64,000 bases of DNA from assembly GCA_903910555.1 (NCBI GenBank), contig CAIVZZ010000029.1:183119-247118 (forward strand), in the 5' to 3' direction. The position numbers were made by a program, and so were the translations under genes. The notes under the pieces are model-generated. The model saw nothing but the letters and a program-made list of their open reading frames with translations, ran no database searches and was not told the DNA's origin. This DNA comes from an uncultured Gemmatimonadota bacterium (GTDB lineage Bacteria > Gemmatimonadota > Gemmatimonadetes > Gemmatimonadales > Gemmatimonadaceae). Positions 34,166-41,649 of the stretch are shown piece by piece; position 1 is the first letter of the stretch, and the number at the start of each line of letters is the position of its first letter.

Positions 34166-35007
34166 GCGGCTGTTTTCTTTTCGAGTACGATCAGCTCATA
34201 GCGCACCAAGCCGAGCAGTTGACCGATCGCGACGAGTTGAGTGTAAAACGCCATCTTCCACCATTCGCGGCGCTGCTTGCCCGTGATATGCGCCATCGAT
34301 GCGAGTTTAATGATCCGGAATACCGTCCCCTGTACGCCCGGCCGGGTCTCAGGGTTGATGTCGCGAACCGACTTGGTGACGAGGTGCTGCTCCCACGCAC
34401 GCCGGTTCGAGGCAACCGTACCGATTCGCCGGAAATCTTCACGAAATTTCCGGAGGAAGCCGAGCGCGTTGCACAGTGTGATATCGGCAAACACCGCGCG
34501 GCCGCCCGGCCTGAGAACCTCGGCGGCACGAGCGTAAAAGCGCGGCCGATCGAAGTAGAAAGCGCATTCGACCGCCGTCAGCTTGTCCACAGATCCGTTC
34601 GCCACACCGGGCAGCGCCTCAGCCTCGCCATGCCTGTACGAGAGCTTGTACGAGAGGTCACGCTCCGCAGCCCGGTGCGTCGCGTAGTTGACCTGATTCA
34701 CCGAGATATTGAAACCGGTGTACTGTTTGAAGTCGAACTTGGCTGCGAGAAGGAGTGACTGCTCGCCGCTGCCAAATCCCACGTCGACAACAGCGTCTCC
34801 CGGCGCGATTCCAGCCGCGCCGAACACCTCGAGGCAGAGCTGAATCTGCGTCTCCTCGTACGTCTGATCGGCCGACGAGCGGAACCCGTAGTTCAGATAT
34901 TTCTGCTGAACTCCAAGCGACTCCAACGACTCGAGCGACGTTTGAAATTCGTCGTACTGGTCGCCGATCGCGCGGGTAACCGTGGATGTGATTTGGGTGT
35001 CCGTCAT
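34162..35007 (-). CDS. SAM-dependent methyltransferase (small-molecule type)
   Basis: A 281-residue class I methyltransferase. SAM motif I is VVDVGFGSGEQSLLLA; the YTGFNISVNQVNYA segment is like those in sterol/tocopherol and cyclopropane-type methyltransferases; then GSVDKLTAVECAFYFDRP and VLRPGGRAVFADIT. The start at 35007 is the first good position (MTDTQITSTVTRAIGDQYDEF), although its ribosome site is weak. It overlaps the kinase start by 4 bp and follows the AraC gene on the same strand with 76 bp between. The substrate is unknown. Confidence 0.87.
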   Translation of the reverse strand: MTDTQITSTVTRAIGDQYDEFQTSLESLESLGVQQKYLNYGFRSSADQTYEETQIQLCLEVFGAAGIAPGDAVVDVGFGSGEQSLLLAAKFDFKQYTGFNISVNQVNYATHRAAERDLSYKLSYRHGEAEALPGVANGSVDKLTAVECAFYFDRPRFYARAAEVLRPGGRAVFADITLCNALGFLRKFREDFRRIGTVASNRRAWEQHLVTKSVRDINPETRPGVQGTVFRIIKLASMAHITGKQRREWWKMAFYTQLVAIGQLLGLVRYELIVLEKKTAA

Positions 35008-35083
35008 CGGAGGGGTGGGAGATCCGAAAACGTAAAACTCCTGCTCGGGCGGAGCAGACGCAAGTGCAAGGCAGGAAAGCAGT

Positions 35084-35902
35084 TTACGAGCTCTCCTTGG
35101 CGAACTCCGCAGGGGTGACGCCGGCAAACTCGCGGAACTCATTTATGAAATGGGCCTGGTCCGTGTACCCGTGCGCCAGCGCGAACTGCGACCAAGGCGT
35201 GGCGCCGCGCGCGCCGAGGTCGCGCACCGCCCGGTCGAAGCGGACCAACCGTGAAAAGAGTTTCGGCGACATCCCCACGTGCGTGAGGAAATTCCGCTCG
35301 AGGCGCCGCGCGGAAACGTTCAGATCGCCGAGGAGTGAGTCAATCCGTTTACGGCCGCTCGCCCCGTGGATTAGCGCAACGGCCCGGCGCGCCGTTTCGT
35401 CCGGAGCTTCGGCCGCGCGACGCCGCTCTATCAGGCAATCCGCGAGACGCCCCATACTCCCTTCGGCGGGTCCGCCGAGCACCCGTTCCTCGATCACACC
35501 GGCTTCAGCCCCGATCACATCGTCCAGCAGCGCAACGCTCTCTCCGATAACCGCAGCAGGAATCCCGAGCAGCGGTTGCGTACCCTCAGGCTTCAGCGAA
35601 ACGCCGAGCACGTGTCGCCACCCAACCGACTCGACGATGAAACTGCGGAGTGTTGATCCGACCACATAACTGCGATGCGGCGGCGCAACGATCGCGGCAC
35701 TCCCTTCCCCACGTGATGTCTCGCTTCCATAAAGCACGATATCGACGCACGCGTTCGGAAGGATCCGGACGCGCGCCGTGCCGGGCATCGCCGGAATCCG
35801 CATTTCCCATAAGCAGAGGACGCAGTCTGCGAGCTGCGCCGGGGGTGCGATCTCGACATACCACTGATCGCGGGGAATCTCAGCGAACTCTGACGAGGTC
35901 AT
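35084..35902 (-). CDS. AraC-family regulator with DUF6597-type N-terminal domain
   Basis: A 272-residue protein. The N-terminal domain (about 15-130) has WYVEIAPPAQLADCVLCLWEMR and RILPNACVDIVL, typical of the DUF6597 domain fused to AraC helices. The C-terminal HTH pair shows DLNVSARRLERNFLTHVGMSPKLFSRLVRF and QFALAHGYTDQAHFINEFREFAGVTPAEF. It is divergent from a VOC gene, with a 17-bp palindrome in the gap, and lies upstream of the methyltransferase-kinase pair, any of which may be its target. Confidence 0.92.
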   Translation of the reverse strand: MTSSEFAEIPRDQWYVEIAPPAQLADCVLCLWEMRIPAMPGTARVRILPNACVDIVLYGSETSRGEGSAAIVAPPHRSYVVGSTLRSFIVESVGWRHVLGVSLKPEGTQPLLGIPAAVIGESVALLDDVIGAEAGVIEERVLGGPAEGSMGRLADCLIERRRAAEAPDETARRAVALIHGASGRKRIDSLLGDLNVSARRLERNFLTHVGMSPKLFSRLVRFDRAVRDLGARGATPWSQFALAHGYTDQAHFINEFREFAGVTPAEFAKESS

Positions 35903-35936
35903 GCGGAGCAGTGCATGCTTGCGGGAAGTGTGGTGT

Positions 35937-35953
35937 CGTATTTATCCAATACG
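35937..35953. promoter_or_regulatory. Palindrome in the AraC/VOC divergent promoter region
   Basis: CGTATT, a 5-base spacer, then AATACG: a perfect 6-bp inverted repeat, 34 bases before the AraC start and 60 before the VOC start. Operator function is inferred from position only. Confidence 0.45.
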
Positions 35954-36012
35954 CGGCGCAGCAGGCCGGATATCATCAGTGCGGATTGCAACACACACTC
36001 ACGGAGATCACT

Positions 36013-36414
36013 ATGCCCCGCACGTTGCCGCCGAAGTTGAATCATCTCACGCCCGTACTCGTGGTCGACGAAGTCGAGCCGTGCGTCGATTTCTGGGTCG
36101 ATCGTTTCGGGTTCATCGCAGAAAACAAAGTACCCGGTCCCGATGGCAAGCTCATTTTCGCCAGCATAAAGATCGACACGATGGAGATCATGTACCAGAC
36201 CCGCGCGAGCGTGGTCGCAGAGGCTCCCGACGCGGCCGCAGAGCTCTCAGGCCATTCCGTGACGCTGTTCATCGCGGTCGACGATCTGGACGCCGTCGAG
36301 AGGGCCGTCGCCGGTGCGCCTGTCGTGAAGCCGCGGCACAAGACCTTCTACGGCAGCACGGAGCTGTACATTCGCGAACCCGGCGGGAACATGGTCGGCT
36401 TCGCGCAGTTTTGA
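36013..36414 (+). CDS. VOC-family (glyoxalase/bleomycin-resistance-like) protein
   Basis: A 133-residue protein with two beta-alpha-beta-beta-beta halves: LNHLTPVLVVDEVEPCVDFWVDRFGF and SVTLFIAVDDLDAVERAV, closing with ELYIREPGGNMVGFAQF (the usual terminal Glu/Gly block). VOC proteins bind metals or antibiotics; the ligand cannot be predicted. ATG at 36013 follows ACGGAG. Divergent from AraC. Confidence 0.9.
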   Translation: MPRTLPPKLNHLTPVLVVDEVEPCVDFWVDRFGFIAENKVPGPDGKLIFASIKIDTMEIMYQTRASVVAEAPDAAAELSGHSVTLFIAVDDLDAVERAVAGAPVVKPRHKTFYGSTELYIREPGGNMVGFAQF

Positions 36415-36428
36415 ACGGCGCGGGATCG

Positions 36429-37040
36429 CTACTCGAAGAACTCCACCACTCCCGTTTCCACGTAGTATTCCGCACCGACGATCATCAGCCCGTTGTCACG
36501 GATCAGCTGCTCCAACACTTCTGATCCGTGGCACAGGTGATCGACCGACGCGCGAATATTTGCGCGCGTGGCCTCCTGGTAGAGCGCGGCCGGATCGGAC
36601 GCCAGCGGCGTCGCAAGCAATCCTTCGATGGCAGGCCGCACGCGCTCGACGATCGCGTGCAAATTCTTCGACTGGTTCTCGGTCGGGCGCCGCAGTTCTT
36701 CAAGCGTCGCCGCAATCGCGCCGCACTGCGAGTGGCCCACCACCACCACGAGCCTCGTATTGAATCGCTCGGCCGCAAACTCAATGCTCCCCACCTGCGA
36801 CGGCGCGACGATATTGCCGGCGACGCGAATCACGAATAGATCGCCGAGTCCCTGATCGAAAATCAGCTCGGCCGGCACGCGTGCATCCGAACAGCCGAGG
36901 ATGATCGCGAACGGCTCCTGTGCCATCGTGAGTTCGGGGCGCCGCTTGTAGCTGACATACGCGTCGGTGCTGTGCACGTGCGCTGTGAAGCGCGCATTGC
37001 CTTCTTTCAGCTGCTGCAGGGCGTCATTGGCAGGGATCAT
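36429..37040 (-). CDS. Beta-class carbonic anhydrase
   Basis: A 203-residue zinc enzyme interconverting CO2 and bicarbonate. The zinc ligands and dyad are all present: Cys50, Asp52 and Arg54 in LGCSDARVP, His103 and Cys106 in VGHSQCGA. RVAGNIV is also conserved. It is the third gene of an operon with PPK2 and DUF1003; its start overlaps the DUF1003 stop by 4 bp (ATGA). The link to phosphate or membrane functions is not explained. Confidence 0.95.
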   Translation of the reverse strand: MIPANDALQQLKEGNARFTAHVHSTDAYVSYKRRPELTMAQEPFAIILGCSDARVPAELIFDQGLGDLFVIRVAGNIVAPSQVGSIEFAAERFNTRLVVVVGHSQCGAIAATLEELRRPTENQSKNLHAIVERVRPAIEGLLATPLASDPAALYQEATRANIRASVDHLCHGSEVLEQLIRDNGLMIVGAEYYVETGVVEFFE

Positions 37041-37633
37041 TGTCCTTGAGTGTTCGTTCGTTTCTGAGTCATGGCGTGCCGCTCGAGCGCACGCTGATGC
37101 ACCCGCTCGATTTCCGCGAGTACTTCTTCAGGCCGCGTCTCCATCTCGAGCTCGGCGAGCTCGCGATCGTCATCATGCGCGATCCCCAATTTATGCTGGA
37201 TCGCGTCGAGCATTTTCAATACGCGCGTCAGTTCGTGTTCGGTGAGGAGGCCGATATGCAGATCGAGATCCGCCCGGCGCTCCGCTTCCGCACTCAATCT
37301 ATTCTGACTGATGAGCACGAACGTCGAAAGGAAGATCGCCTCCAGCGATACGATCATCGTCAGGAGGCCGTACGGATACGGATCGAACGGGTGAAAGCCG
37401 AAACTGGCGATGTTGAGGAATATCCATAGCGCGAACCAGACGATATGGACGTAAACGAACACCGTCCTGCCGGAAAAATCGGTGATAATATCCGCGATCC
37501 GGTCCTGCACGCTCCGGTCTCGCGCCGCTTTCTCACGGAGCCTGATAATCGTGCGGATATTCCGCTCGACGATATCGGCGAGCGCCGGATTGTTCTCCTC
37601 GATCTCGCTGTCCTCGGCGCGCTCGACGGTCAT
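37037..37633 (-). CDS. DUF1003 membrane protein
   Basis: A 198-residue protein. Marks of DUF1003: DRIADIITDFSGRTVFVYVHIVWFALWIFLN and FDPYPYGLLTMIVSLEAIFLSTFVLISQNR, giving two membrane helices, then a charged coiled C-terminal region. The start at 37633 was chosen because it overlaps the PPK2 stop (ATGA). The stop likewise overlaps the carbonic anhydrase start. Function unknown; the family is often near ion-transport genes. Confidence 0.9.
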   Translation of the reverse strand: MTVERAEDSEIEENNPALADIVERNIRTIIRLREKAARDRSVQDRIADIITDFSGRTVFVYVHIVWFALWIFLNIASFGFHPFDPYPYGLLTMIVSLEAIFLSTFVLISQNRLSAEAERRADLDLHIGLLTEHELTRVLKMLDAIQHKLGIAHDDDRELAELEMETRPEEVLAEIERVHQRALERHAMTQKRTNTQGQ

Positions 37634-38430
37634 TTCACTTTGATGCGGGATGATACCGCGGCGGGCGGAATCTTCGGGTTCATCTGTTTCAATGTTCCGC
37701 GAACGATCTTTGCCACAAGATAATTCCGGTACCACTTGTGGTTGGCCGGAATGACATACCAGGGCGCGTGTTTGGTGCTCGTCGCCGACAAAGCCTCTGT
37801 GTACGCTTTGGCGTACTGATCCCACAGGCGCCGTTCGGTGAGGTCCGCAGGATTGAACTTCCACCGCTTCTGCGGATCGTCGACCCGCGCCTGCAGGCGG
37901 CGCCGCTGTTCACTCTTTGAGATGGCCAGAAAACACTTCACGATGGTCGTGCCGTTGTGCACGAGCATCCGTTCGAAATCGTTGATCTCCTTGAAGCGCC
38001 TGGCGCTCTCCTTTGCCGAGATATCACGATGCACACGAGTGATCAGGACGTCCTCGTAGTGCGACCGGTTGAAGATGCCGATCAGCCCTTTCTGTGGAAC
38101 ATGCTGGTGAATGCGCCAGAGAAAATCGTGCGAGCGCTCATCCGGCGTCGGGGCTTTGAATGAGGTGACCTGACAGCCCTGCGGGTTGATCCCGCGCATC
38201 ACGTGGCGGATCGTGCCGTCCTTCCCGCTCGTGTCCATTCCCTGAAGGATGATCAGCAGGGAGCGTTGGCCCTCGGCATAGAGCCGCTCCTGCAACGGGT
38301 CGATCTTGCGGACACATGCCTCGGTTTCGTCGAGGGAATCGGCCTCGTTCGCAAAATCGCCGTGATCGTCCGGATTCACGCCGCTCCAGTGAAGCGTCTG
38401 TCCGGGTGTCACCGTATAGCGTTTCATCAT
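37630..38430 (-). CDS. ppk2: Polyphosphate kinase 2 family protein
   Basis: A 266-residue protein. PPK2 enzymes move phosphate between polyphosphate and nucleotides. Walker A GMDTSGKDG is at residues 64-72; further marks are HVMRGINPQGCQVTSFKAPT, HQHVPQKGLIGIFNRSHYEDVL (lid and Walker B-like region) and KRWKFNPADLTER. The short N-terminus and single domain match one-domain PPK2. The next gene overlaps its end by 4 bp. Confidence 0.93.
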   Translation of the reverse strand: MMKRYTVTPGQTLHWSGVNPDDHGDFANEADSLDETEACVRKIDPLQERLYAEGQRSLLIILQGMDTSGKDGTIRHVMRGINPQGCQVTSFKAPTPDERSHDFLWRIHQHVPQKGLIGIFNRSHYEDVLITRVHRDISAKESARRFKEINDFERMLVHNGTTIVKCFLAISKSEQRRRLQARVDDPQKRWKFNPADLTERRLWDQYAKAYTEALSATSTKHAPWYVIPANHKWYRNYLVAKIVRGTLKQMNPKIPPAAVSSRIKVK

Positions 38431-38479
38431 CTGGATTAATACGCTCGAGAAGTCGTGATCGACTGAAGCTGCTCACCTA

Positions 38480-38485
38480 TATAAT
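38480..38485 (+). promoter_or_regulatory. Candidate -10 box for the PepSY protein gene
   Basis: A perfect TATAAT at 38480-38485, 55 bases before the chosen start codon. The -35 match is weak. It argues for the downstream start (38541) because the alternative ATG at 38484 would lie inside the box. Confidence 0.4.
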
Positions 38486-38540
38486 GCATAACGTGATCGC
38501 GAGAATTGCGCGCGACCAGCCGGAGTGCGAACTTGGCTGG

Positions 38541-39590
38541 ATGCGCGCAACGCTGATCATCCTGCATCGCTGGACCGCTTTGGTCGTCGGCGTGATTCTC
38601 CTCGGCACGGCGGCGAGCGGAGCATCACTGGTGTTCGAGGGCGCCATCGACCGCGGGCTGCATCCGGAGCTGTGGACCGCGCCACCGTCGGGAGCGCTGT
38701 TGTCGATCGACACGATGGTGGCGCGCGTCGAAGCGAAGTATCCGCAGGGCAAAGTCGGTGCGGTGTCGCTCTCGCCCGTTCCCGGCCGCGCGTGGACGAT
38801 GAGTGCGGGCGGCCTTACCGTTTTTGTGAATCCATACACGGGGAACATCACCGGCACGCGTACCGCGCAGGAATCTCAGACGACGCTCTCGCGACGACTG
38901 CACGTCTTTCACGTTGAACTCTTTGCCGGGCGGATCGGCCGTACTATCGTCGGGGTCGCCACCTGCGTCGCGCTGTTTTTGGTGCTGACGGGAATCATTC
39001 TCTGGTGGCCCGACAAGCTCATTCGCATCAGCACAACGGCAAGCTGGAAACGCATCAACTTCGACCTGCACCACGCGCTTGGGATTGTTGCGGCGCTGAT
39101 CCTGATCGTGATCACGGCGAGCGGGCTTGTGATTCACTATGACGCGCTGACGAACGCGATCCGTTCGCTCGACGCAGCACCGCCGGCACCTGCTCCGCAG
39201 CAAGCCGCCGGCAACGGCGGCGCGCTTCAGTCATTCGATGCACTCGCTGCCGCCGCACACGGTGCGCTCCCCGGTGCGACGATCATGTTCATCTCGAACG
39301 GCGGCGCGAAGAATCCCGCGACCGTCGCGATGCGCTTTCCCGAAGACCGCACCCCCGGTGGGCGCAGCCGCGTATTTATCGATCGCTACACCGGGGTGAT
39401 ACTCGGGAACGTCAGCACGAGGAACGCTCAAACCGGCACGCGCATCGACAACCTGAAGCGCTCGCTGCACGCGGGTGATGTTCTCGGAAAACCCACCGAG
39501 GCACTCTGGTTTCTAGCCGCACTCGTGATGGTGTCGCAGATCGTCACCGGATTCGCGATGTGGTGGAACGCCCGTCGCGCACGGAGATAA
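38541..39590 (+). CDS. PepSY-associated membrane protein (PiuB-like)
   Basis: A 349-residue protein with four membrane helices. It begins MRATLIILHRWTALVVGVILL with the conserved LHRW. PepSY-like domains follow (KYPQGKVGAVSLSP, FVNPYTGNITG and FIDRYTGVILG). Conserved histidines lie in RLHVFHVELFAGRIGR and FDLHHALGI, as in heme-binding PepSY-TM proteins linked to iron or flavin reduction. An upstream ATG at 38484 would add 19 residues but overlaps a TATAAT box. It is divergent from ppk2. Confidence 0.88.
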   Translation: MRATLIILHRWTALVVGVILLGTAASGASLVFEGAIDRGLHPELWTAPPSGALLSIDTMVARVEAKYPQGKVGAVSLSPVPGRAWTMSAGGLTVFVNPYTGNITGTRTAQESQTTLSRRLHVFHVELFAGRIGRTIVGVATCVALFLVLTGIILWWPDKLIRISTTASWKRINFDLHHALGIVAALILIVITASGLVIHYDALTNAIRSLDAAPPAPAPQQAAGNGGALQSFDALAAAAHGALPGATIMFISNGGAKNPATVAMRFPEDRTPGGRSRVFIDRYTGVILGNVSTRNAQTGTRIDNLKRSLHAGDVLGKPTEALWFLAALVMVSQIVTGFAMWWNARRARR

Positions 39591-39784
39591 CCGCGCAGGC
39601 TGGACAGTGTAGGCGCCTGTCCTAACGGATCCACACACCGGAACTACGCGATTTTTCGCTGTGTAGACAAGTGTGAGTAGTCCTTCGGTGTGATGGTTCT
39701 GCTTTGCACCGTGCGGTATTCATCCGTCACCCACCGTCTGCGTCCGGCGTGGCGCACCAACCAAATCAGTGAGCAGGAGGACCC

Positions 39785-40303
39785 ATGGACGACAATGTCC
39801 TTGCCGCCGACGAAGCCCGTCGCATCGCGCAGCATGAAGCGATGAAGTCGCGCGTCGAACGCGACGTGAACGCCGATATCACCGCGCGTGCAGAGAGCGC
39901 CCGTGCTGCTGAGACGCCACGCCTCGAGACCGTAGCGACGAATTTCCGTGGAAAAGCGATAGACGAAGTCGTCGGAAAGGATCGTGAAGTATCGCGCGCT
40001 CGCGGCCTCGCGCGCCTATCGCAGGTGGTCGATTACATCTTCTGCCTGATCTACGGACTGCTCGCCATCCGCCTCGTGCTGAGCATGGTCGCCGCGCGCT
40101 CCGGAAACGGATTCGTGCAGTTGATCGACAACATCACGAACCCGTTCTATGCAATGTTTCGCGGAATCGTGCCGAGCCCGAGCGTCGACGGCGGCTTCAC
40201 GCTGGCTGTGCCGATCATCATCGCCATCGTTGTGTACGCCCTGCTGCATGCGGCCATCAACGGCTTCCTGCGCATGATCGCCCAACGTAAGACAGAAATC
40301 TGA
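39785..40303 (+). CDS. YggT-family membrane protein
   Basis: A 172-residue protein preceded by AGGAGGA. The first 70 residues are hydrophilic and charged, which is unusual for the short YggT family. The YGGT domain follows: SQVVDYIFCLIYGLLAIRLVLSM, NPFYAMFRGIVPSPSVDGGFTL and a second helix pair. Function unknown; plant and bacterial relatives affect membrane or thylakoid organisation. The microprotein gene follows 11 bp downstream. The 194 bases upstream hold a weak stem (GGACAG 39602-39607 / CTGTCC 39617-39622) and nothing else I recognise. Confidence 0.88.
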   Translation: MDDNVLAADEARRIAQHEAMKSRVERDVNADITARAESARAAETPRLETVATNFRGKAIDEVVGKDREVSRARGLARLSQVVDYIFCLIYGLLAIRLVLSMVAARSGNGFVQLIDNITNPFYAMFRGIVPSPSVDGGFTLAVPIIIAIVVYALLHAAINGFLRMIAQRKTEI

Positions 40304-40314
40304 GGCGCACCGAC

Positions 40315-40425
40315 ATGTCAGAGCGAAAGCGTGAAATCAAAGAGAAGCTTTTCCTCGGCGCTCTTGTAGTTCTCGCCGCGATGGTCGTCTGGGTGCTTGT
40401 TATAAATATTGCGTCGCGCCATTAG
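40315..40425 (+). CDS. 36-residue single-pass membrane microprotein
   Basis: ATG at 40315, stop TAG at 40423. The product begins MSERKREIKEKLFLGAL, a charged N-terminal helix, then one hydrophobic helix (about residues 12-32) ending ASRH. It follows yggT by 11 bp on the same strand and fits the space before the convergent flavoprotein gene, so co-expression with YggT is likely. No family is recognised. It is short enough that automatic annotation would miss it. Confidence 0.65.
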   Translation: MSERKREIKEKLFLGALVVLAAMVVWVLVINIASRH

Positions 40426-40428
40426 CGC

Positions 40429-41649
40429 TCATCGCGCGGCCGCGGTACCGGCCGCGCGGCCCGTGCTCCAAGCCCAGAGAAAGTTGTAGCCGCCGATAGG
40501 TCCGAACGCGTCGAGCACTTCGCCGCACAAAAAAAGCCCGGGGCAGATCCGGCTCTCCATCGTGCGCGGATCAATTTCCGCGAGGCTCACGCCGCCCCCA
40601 GTCACCTCGGCCTTTTTATACCCTTCGTCGCTATTCCATGGCAGCGAGCCGCGTACGAGTGTTTCCACGAGTCGCAGCCGTTCATCGCGTGGCAATTCAG
40701 ACAGCGCACGGTCCGGTGAAACGTTCGCGCTCAATAGCAACGCGCCCGCAAGACGATCCGGCATCTCGGCGCGCAGCGCTCCGATTACCGTGCGCGCTCC
40801 ATGTGGCTTGAGCCGCTCGGTCCATTCGGCGTCGCCGTGCGCAGTCCACCGGACCGTAAGCCGCGCACGGGGATCCTCGTTCTCCGCGCGCGATCGCACG
40901 AGCACGTGCGACACGTCGAGCACCGACGGTCCGCTGTAGCCGACGTGTGTAAAGAGAAACCCGCCCGTTGCCGCCGCACTTCTCCCGCGACCCGTCGCCG
41001 TAAGAGTCACCGACAGCGACACCCCGGATAGACTGCCGAACACCGCCGGTTGCGCGACCACCGGTGTGAGCGCGGCGTACGTCGGATGAATCGTATGGCC
41101 AAGTTTCTCCGTGATGCGCAGGCCGGCACCCTCGCTGCCGGTCATCGGCACGGAGAGCCCGCCGCATGCGATGATCACCGCGTCGGCCTCGATTGCATCT
41201 GCACCGGCGCAGCGTACGGACCACCCGGCGCCATTGGGCACGACGTCGGTGACGAGCGTGTCCATGCGCAGTGTCGCGCCGCGCGCGCGCGCCAGGGCGA
41301 GCAAACCGTCGCGCACATCACGCGCCTTGTGCGACGCGGGAAAGAGTTTCACCGATTCCGATTCCTCGACGAGCGGGATCCCGACTTCGCTCTCGAAGAA
41401 CGCAATCTGCTCCGCTAGCGGCCACGACCGCACGATCTTCCGCAGCGTATTCACGGACGAGTCCGTGACGAATCGCGTTTCATCGAGACGCGCCGGCAGA
41501 ATATTGCACCGGCCACCGCCGCTGATCAGGATCTTTCGGCCACCGTCCTTGGTCCGCTCGAGCAGGATCGTCTCCGCGCCCGCGCCAGCGGCGAAGATCG
41601 CCGCCATCGTCCCTGCGGCGCCTGCGCCGATGACGACAACGCGCCTCAC
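40429..41649 (-). CDS. HI0933/YhiN-family flavoprotein
   Basis: A 406-residue FAD-dependent oxidoreductase of the HI0933 (BaiN/RdsA-like) family. It has the FAD motif VVVIGAGAAGTMAAIFAAGAGAETILLE, KILISGGGRCNI, the CGGLSVPMTGS block and a C-terminal GEVLDAFGPIGGYNFLWAWSTGRAAG. Substrate unknown. Its start overlaps the M13 peptidase stop by 4 bp, making it the last gene of the five-gene operon from 45512. Confidence 0.92.
   Translation of the reverse strand: MRRVVVIGAGAAGTMAAIFAAGAGAETILLERTKDGGRKILISGGGRCNILPARLDETRFVTDSSVNTLRKIVRSWPLAEQIAFFESEVGIPLVEESESVKLFPASHKARDVRDGLLALARARGATLRMDTLVTDVVPNGAGWSVRCAGADAIEADAVIIACGGLSVPMTGSEGAGLRITEKLGHTIHPTYAALTPVVAQPAVFGSLSGVSLSVTLTATGRGRSAAATGGFLFTHVGYSGPSVLDVSHVLVRSRAENEDPRARLTVRWTAHGDAEWTERLKPHGARTVIGALRAEMPDRLAGALLLSANVSPDRALSELPRDERLRLVETLVRGSLPWNSDEGYKKAEVTGGGVSLAEIDPRTMESRICPGLFLCGEVLDAFGPIGGYNFLWAWSTGRAAGTAAAR

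Noticed and set aside
39602..39622. GGACAG/CTGTCC stem as a terminator
   Set aside because: Only 6 bp, no T-run; too weak to list as a terminator feature.
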